From assembly GCA_036936605.1 (NCBI GenBank), contig JAUPFV010000004.1:92592334-92656333 (forward strand): a stretch of 64,000 nt of DNA. Direction: 5' to 3'. The notes under the pieces were generated by a model. It was given only the letters and a program-made list of their open reading frames with translations, was not told where the DNA came from and made no database searches. The translations under genes and the position numbers were made by a program. The stretch comes from Limnanthes douglasii subsp. nivea (Eukaryota > Streptophyta > Magnoliopsida > Brassicales > Limnanthaceae). Shown piece by piece: positions 57,672-64,000 of this stretch. Position 1 is the stretch's first letter. Each line of letters begins with the position of its first letter.

Positions 57672-58092
57672 TGATGTGGTTTATTTTTGTTCGAGGGCAA
57701 TTTTGTAATTTTGTCTAGAGTTTTGTGGAATTTTGAGAGTATTTAATGTTTGGATAGAATATAGAGGGAGAATTGAGCTGCCTGATTGTATTTAATTTTC
57801 ATTACCCTTATTTAATGTTGGTGGTTGGGTATTTATACCCTTATCTTTTGGGCCATATGGGCTTTCGGGTTGTGTTTTATGGATTCAGGTCGAGTTTAAA
57901 GACCCACTAGCTTTTAAGTAAACAAGTAATTAGTTTAATCATGAAGTGATTATGTTTTTAATACTTTAGTTCTGTTCAGACAGTTTAGTAAGTGGAGGCT
58001 GTCCGAATTGTCCCTGTCCGGTTAGATGGATGATGTCCGAATTGCCCCTGTCCGGTTCTTACAAAGAGTGGTGACAAAATCCGGACTCATAA
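57672..58092 (-). repeat. Right LTR of element C (5' LTR)
   Basis: 421 bp with minus-strand TATAAATA at 57830-57837 and several TGTCCGR motifs (CTGTCCGAATTG, CTGTCCGGTT). Confidence 0.88.
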
Positions 58093-58299
58093 AAAACAAC
58101 CAAATTTAAACCATTAGTTGTTTTCTTCTTCCTCCTCTTGTGGGTGTTTCTGAACCTCATCTTATAAATCTAGAAATCGTAAACTTTGATGCCACATCAG
58201 AAGACATGAACAATTCTATTTGTCCAAGCATACTCTCTCTCTCAAGATTTTAAAATTTCACAAGAGTAGAGAAGTTTGTGTTTTTATTTTTGCCTTTAG

Positions 58300-59830
58300 T
58301 GTTCTCTAAATAACTAGCGCCACAAATATCAAAGACCTAGAGTTTTGTTAAAAACTGTACTTGTGGTAATTCTTTTAGGTTAGGTAAGTCTTGAAGGATG
58401 AGCCAACGGAGTTCAGTCATGTTAGAGATAATAGAAGGTTAATAACAGTTTGCTCTTGTAGATCTTTCGGGTCATCGATATTGTCCAATGAATCACATTC
58501 CTTGATTACAAGCACATAGAGTTCCTTCATTTTGGATAAGGACTTGAGGGTCCTTAGTACATGATCAAATAGACCAAGCACTTCAAGGTCTGGCATCCGC
58601 CCAGAGAACTTGTCAGGGACTTCTTCGAAGAGTCGACTCCACCAATCAACATTACATATATAGCTTCCTTATTTATATACAATGTTTTTATCATACTATA
58701 TATCAAAGTAATTCTCCCAAGTTCATTATCTATTTTACACCCAATAACACTAACCAATCTCAGACTCGTGGGCCAAGAAAATATGTGATGACAAAGATTA
58801 ATCAACCTGATCATAGCTTTTTTGATACAACCACGTTGTCCTCTTGTACCCGAATACATTATGATCCATAAGCTTAATCAAGACAGAATGTTCATCGTCA
58901 TAAGCTTGTTAGAAATTATTTAGAGGGTGACCAAAGAACCCTTCCAAGATCCAGTGAGTAATCAATTCAACAAAATGAACACTGTCACACTTCTTAAAGA
59001 AATCCAGACTATGAAAAAACGACAAACCATTTTGTCACATGTCAGCATTTTGTATCCAAAACATAAAAGAGGGTTGTTATCTTCAAGTAATGGTTCAAAA
59101 ATATAATTTATGTCAGGACAAGTTGCACTTTTGAACATAAAGCTTTGATGGAATATGTTACATCCATAGAATCAACTTCTTTTTTGAAATCTTTTGTAAT
59201 TTTAGAAGTTCTTCAAGTAATGTGATTAATAGCGTTGGAAAATCCATTACATCAACAAAATCAACTTCTTTGAAAGCATGTTCAATTCCAGAAGTTATTC
59301 TTGGAGCAAAATGATTAATTGCTTTGACTATCACAACCACTACCTTTGGCACACTCATGCTCATTTCTACAACAATAGATTCTAGCGTAGGGGACAGTTC
59401 ACCCTACCAATTGTTTTTTTCTCTAAACTCTTCGTTAATAAATTACACAAATCATCATTAGGCAGAGGTACAAATTTGACCTTATTCCTGTCATTTACAA
59501 CACTCGATCTCGTGTATTTGTTTCTCATTTTCTCCTCGTAATGAGAATCTTGAAAGGCTCTTTGGGTGCACGAAATTCAACTAAACCGAGTCGATTATAA
59601 TCTTTTTTCATTCGTTTTGCTTCCTTGATCATCCAAAACCAAGAAAATCTTTGGTGTAGTCTCTAGCTATTATATTCTCTTATGCAATCGTTTTTTTTCT
59701 TTTATCATCTATGGCCATGGAAAGTTATGGTGTAATATCTTCAACTATTGTCCTATTTAAACCTTCAAAATTGTGTTCATTTTTATTTTCGACAATAATC
59801 TTGCCACAACTACTTTAAGCCTATACTTTG
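58300..59830 (-). pseudogene. NB-LRR disease-resistance gene relic
   Basis: The minus strand shows, in order but in different frames: NFEGLNRTIVEDITP (about 59790), kinase-2 KIFLVLDDQ (59625-59651), RNBS-B FKILITRRK (59528-59554), PLPNDDLCNLF, then ITHWILEGFF near 58960. After that come a LRR-linker part (MIRLINLCHHIF, LRLVSVIGC, ELGRITLIYSMIKTL) and leucine-rich text (FEEVPDKFSGRMPDLEVLGL, MKELYVLVIKECDSLDNID, MTELRWLILQDLPNLKELP, VFDICGASYLE). This order fits an NB-ARC plus LRR protein, recalling the At4g19050-like group. Frameshifts (for instance between kinase-2 and RNBS-B, 97 bases apart) and stops show a pseudogene. No P-loop is found. Confidence 0.75.
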
Positions 59831-62800
59831 CATTCAATAATTTATAAAACCTCTCATATCTTGTATTAAATAATATAAACTGATATAATAACTATAATTT
59901 GCGCCTTAGAATATTAAAATTAGAAGAATCATTAAATTTTATTCTACTTTGGTATTCACATCTAACATAATTTACAAAATATGATATGCTAAATTGGATA
60001 AACTTGATATAATAACCATAATTTGACCCAATTTGGTATATTAAACCTAGAAGAATCATCAAAATCTAATATACCTTACCATTAATATCTTATATAATTC
60101 ACAAACTCCGACCTACTAGAATTTCAAAACTAAACCTAAACTAATACATAATTAGGTTTGTTTTTGTATAAAATAAAATATAAAATTACCAAGTATAAGG
60201 AAAAACTACCCTCTTGTCATATAAATCATGTTATGTCATTTTTTCAGAAATTGTTATGGCTATATAAAACATGTTAAACATTTTAACTATGGACTCATTG
60301 TTTAAAATTTAGGATACCTTACTATTAACATCTTCAATATTATACAAATTCACACACCTTACAATTAACATATTATATAATCGCCATAATGTGTCATGCA
60401 TTGTTTTCAAAGTTTAAAATATGATATAATCGTCAAACTCTATCATGTCATGTCATTAACATGTTATGTTCAAAATTTATCACCTTTAGGATTTTTTTAA
60501 ATGCAACTTATATTTTTACTACCAATTTTAAATCTATATTACATTACCATCAACCTGTTATATAACTTAAAAAGTTTATAATGTTTATAATGTTTTAATT
60601 TATAAAAATATATTATATATATAATTATGTTTGTAATATGTCATGCAATATTTGAAATTTTAAAATATAAAACATTCAATGTACAAAATTGAAGGAAATA
60701 AGTAATTATATTCATTATATAATCATCATACTATGTCATATAGTGGTAAGAAAGCTTATTAAATTTCTCATATATGCTTCTTTTTTATAACTTCTCCAAA
60801 ACATAATTCTATTCTTTTTTAGTCTCATTGGTTACCTCTTAACTTTTGTAGGTAGAACACCAACAAATACATAAGCCTCACATTTGATAGATCGAGCAAT
60901 ATGTTGAATCTTCACGCTATAAAAATTTAATATATATATATATATTCACAACTAATAGGGATCAATAAAAACAATTCGATTAGGTTATGAATATAAGAAG
61001 CTACATGTTAAATGAGGATAATGGAAACTAGTCTAATGGCATACACCACAACTACAAAAATACGTCGAAATATCAAAACATATTCAGAATGAGCTTAAAA
61101 ACATATTTTGTATAATTTTGAATATTCTACGTCCTTTATACTTCTTTTTACATATTTAAACTTTTTTGCATTAGGGCGCAATACTTTAACCTAGTTAAAT
61201 ATGATGTTTGAGAATTAAAAGATTCAATAACATTTAATATAATTTCTCTATACCAACAACTTTTGAAAAATATTGGCTAAATTGTTAGCCTATAAATTCT
61301 GCATAAACGCAATTATTTTATCCCATCTCTATGGAAACATTAAAGACATAAAATCAAAGTATAAGCATATTCCCATAATTTTCTAACCATCTTATCTTAT
61401 AAAACTTTTTGCCTCCACTTCAAATTATCTTTTAAGATTCTACATATCTGAGCCATAAATAATGAGTAAAACAATACTAGCCAAATGACTAATTTAAGTG
61501 TTAATAAAAAAATATAAGTTATCACTCATTCAACAAACTGAGACTTTAATAACCCAAAAATCTCAACTGCAAAACCTATCATTCTTCTCCTCAAAAACCA
61601 AAACGCGTAACTTCGCGTTCACAATCAAGTAAGTTATTCTTTCTTTTAACAATCAATTCTAAAAATTCTTTTATAAATCGATTCAGCAAAAAATTATGCT
61701 ATTAAAATCCAACTCATTATCTAACATGAAACTCTTAGATCCTAACAAAATAATACAATTTTACTTGTTTAATAAATAGATCAATCCATATTCAAAAATA
61801 GCAACATAACTCTCCAAGCTTGAAATTATAAAATTCAAACCAGCTCTGAAGATGACTAACACTCTTGAATCAATGAATTATCTAAAATATATAAATCATA
61901 TCACAAAAAAATTCATGATTTATGTTGATGGAAACATAACATATATAAAAATATGGTATGCCTTATAAAAAAATTATAAAAATCTATCATGCATTAGACA
62001 GAGTAGAGAAATAAACTATACAATTTGTCATGCCTTGCATAAGACATAAATATAATGTTTAAGAATATATCATATATTGCATAAAGCATGGAAATGAAAA
62101 AAATTGTCATGTCTTACACAAGAAAATGTTACGGCCTTTCAAAATATCTCTTATGCTGTATAAAATAACTTGTAACAATAAATAAATAAATATGTATTGA
62201 TTGACACAATAAATGGTTTATAAGGCAATAAATATTCTACCATAATCTAACAAACATATCAAAATATAATATGCCTTACCTTAAGAATTAAACAATGCAT
62301 AACATATTATATCGTGTTATAGATTATGGAAAACATATAAAAAAATTAAAATCATGTGTTCTTTCACTATATAATCTATCATGCATTTCATAATAAATAG
62401 TTTATAAAGCATGAAAGGTTTTTACTTGAATTAATTAAAATATAAAAATATGTCATGTATTTCTTAAGAGTCGCCCAAGATAAGATAAATTATATCATGC
62501 TATAATATTGGACAAACATATTGAAAATATCTTACTAAAAAAGTACCAGAGAATAAGAGATTATATCATGTTATGGATTATGGCAAACATATCGGAGAAA
62601 AATTCATAATTTCTTTGACTATAGAACATATCCTATCTTGCATAATAAATAGTTAATAAGGCATGCCAGATTCTTACCGAAATTTTCCAAACAAATCATA
62701 ACATACATGTTATATAATTTGTAAACATGTTAAAGTAAATTCGTAGATACTTCCAATGATCCTTAGAAATAATATAGGTAAGGCTTTATTCACATTCTTT

Positions 62801-62831
62801 TACTAAAAATATAATCAAATTATACAAAATA
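59831..62831. other. Very AT-rich intergenic DNA with recurring TATCATGC / TTATATAAT text
   Basis: Motifs such as ATATCATGCCTTACATAA and TGTTATATAATC recur irregularly over 3 kb, suggesting old, diverged tandem or dispersed repeats. No coding frame or RNA gene is seen. Confidence 0.5.
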
Positions 62832-63459
62832 TTAAATTGATGATCATTCAAAAAAATAGTTCACAATTACATATGTGAATGTAAATTCACAAAATCAGAA
62901 TGTTTAGAATCCTACCTAGAAAATCGATATTGTAATTCGATACAATTAAAATGTTCAAAATTAAAATGTTTAATATTGTGACTCACAATTTTTTATGAAG
63001 ATATACCTCAATTAAAACTATGAAAAATCAAAATAGCGAATAACAAACCAATTTTTAAAGAGATATCAAAATACATGTTAAATTGATGATCATTCAAAAA
63101 ATAATTCACAATTACATATGTGAATGTAAATTCACAAAATTAGAATGTTTAGAATCATGACTAGAAAATAAAAATAGCGACTAACAAACCAATTTTTGAA
63201 GAGATCTCAAAATATTAAATTGATGATCATTCAAAAAGTAGTTCACAATTACATATGTGAATGTAAATTCACAAAATCAGAATGCTTAGAATCGTGACTA
63301 AAAAATCGATATTGTAATTCGATACAATTAAAATGTTCAAAATTAAAATGTTTAATATTATGACTCGCAATTTTTTATGAAGATATACCTCAATTAAAAC
63401 TATGAAGAATCAAAATAGCGACTAACAAACCAATTTTTAAAGAGATCTCAAAATACACG
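62832..63459. repeat. Tandem array: three units of about 246 bp, the middle one deleted
   Basis: Units begin TTAAATTGATGATCATTC at 62832, 63078 and 63215. Units 1 and 3 are about 246 and 245 bp and very similar (both contain ATCGATATTGTAATTCGA). Unit 2 is 137 bp, lacking about 109 internal bases between CTAGAAAAT and AAAATAGCGA. Confidence 0.88.
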
Positions 63460-64000
63460 TTAATTTTATCAGTATTTTTTTGAGTGTATTTAGGTAATTA
63501 GGCAAAACAGAATAAAATTTTAAATGGGAAATAGAGAGATAATTGAGCTGATTATTTAAAAATATAGATATAGTATAATATGTGAAGAAAACGTCCGTCA
63601 TAAAATGAATTCCCTTAAATATTAATTATAGGGAAAATATGTGTAATGGGCTAGATGGGTCGAATATAATTCAAACCCAAACTCGAATTTGTTCAAGATC
63701 ATATTACAATAGTCATAAGCCCATAACTAAAATAAAAAATAAATAAATAAAACTAATTTTAAGTTGGTAAATAAATATGTACAAGTCAAATATAATCGAA
63801 ATATTTCTTATGTCCGACTTGCCTCTCAAAAAGTTCTATCCTTATCAGATAGCTCCCTTAGTCATCACAAAAGTTCTTTTGGGCCGACTAGTGTATAAGC
63901 TCTTCGTATCTGGGTTGAATACCCCTTTGAATCCACCCTTTCAAGTTTTATTTCAAATTTATCACAGAAATGACCTTGGTTTCTCTGATGGAGCCATTCA
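63460..64000. other. Intergenic end of window
   Basis: AT-rich, becoming more balanced after 63800, where text such as GGTTGAATACCCCTTTGAATCC might be the edge of another element or UTR. No feature can be supported. Confidence 0.4.

Larger units (their letters stand above)
48026..58092 (-). mobile_element. Element C: older, decayed Tat-like Ty3/gypsy retrotransposon
   Basis: 10,067 bp with the same organisation as A and B: minus-strand gag-protease-UAG-pol and a plus-strand antisense ORF. The left LTR is cut by a deletion that also removed the polypurine tract. Frameshifts and stops occur in both gene sets. LTR ends are TGATGTGG..CTCATAA, so the usual terminal CA has decayed. Confidence 0.9.

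Noticed and set aside
1..64000. CRISPR array, bacterial operon or organellar insert
   Set aside because: No regular short repeats with unique spacers, no bacterial gene order, no chloroplast or mitochondrial genes; the gene content is plant nuclear.

Overview
The window is nuclear DNA of a flowering plant, most likely a eudicot. It is AT-rich, with spliced genes carrying canonical GT..AG introns, PPR genes, a mitochondrial branched-chain keto-acid dehydrogenase gene, an NB-LRR relic and large Ty3/gypsy retrotransposons. I cannot name the species from sequence alone.

Layout. Positions 1-2214 hold the 3' exons of a gene I do not recognise (+). Two PPR genes lie head to head at 2735-4447 (-) and 4709-6739 (+); the second is a clear SLO2 (At2g13600) orthologue. 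From 6740 to 16252 there is AT-rich intergenic DNA with three local repeat arrays and one dispersed repeat. A complete nine-exon BCKDH E1-alpha gene occupies 16253-19343 (+).

From 19663 to 46667 lies a layered nest of transposons whose target-site duplications (TSDs) can all be read. A 5'-truncated LINE (LINE-1; 19-bp TSD) contains a second LINE (LINE-2; 11-bp TSD). LINE-2 contains Ty3/gypsy element A (5-bp TSD GTATT), and A contains element B (5-bp TSD AGTGG). LINE-2 also carries a 409-bp foldback MITE with a 9-bp TSD. A third relative, element C, stands alone at 48026-58092 (TSD AAAAC).

Elements A, B and C are about 10.1-10.6 kb and belong to the Tat-like branch of Ty3/gypsy. On the minus strand they encode gag-protease, then a UAG codon kept in all three copies, then RT, RNase H, a second RNase H and integrase, in the same frame. 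On the plus strand each carries a long antisense ORF (PF04195-like, 'putative gypsy type transposon') with its own TATA box, one intron and a coiled-coil C-terminal half. It is intact (959 codons) only in B. The two transcription units converge on a region holding paired hairpins.

Beyond C is a decayed NB-LRR resistance gene (58300-59830, -), then AT-rich DNA with an array of about 246-bp units near 62832-63459.

The most notable signals are the conserved UAG between protease and reverse transcriptase, the antisense gene with conserved promoter, intron and 3' hairpins, and the fully reconstructable insertion history.
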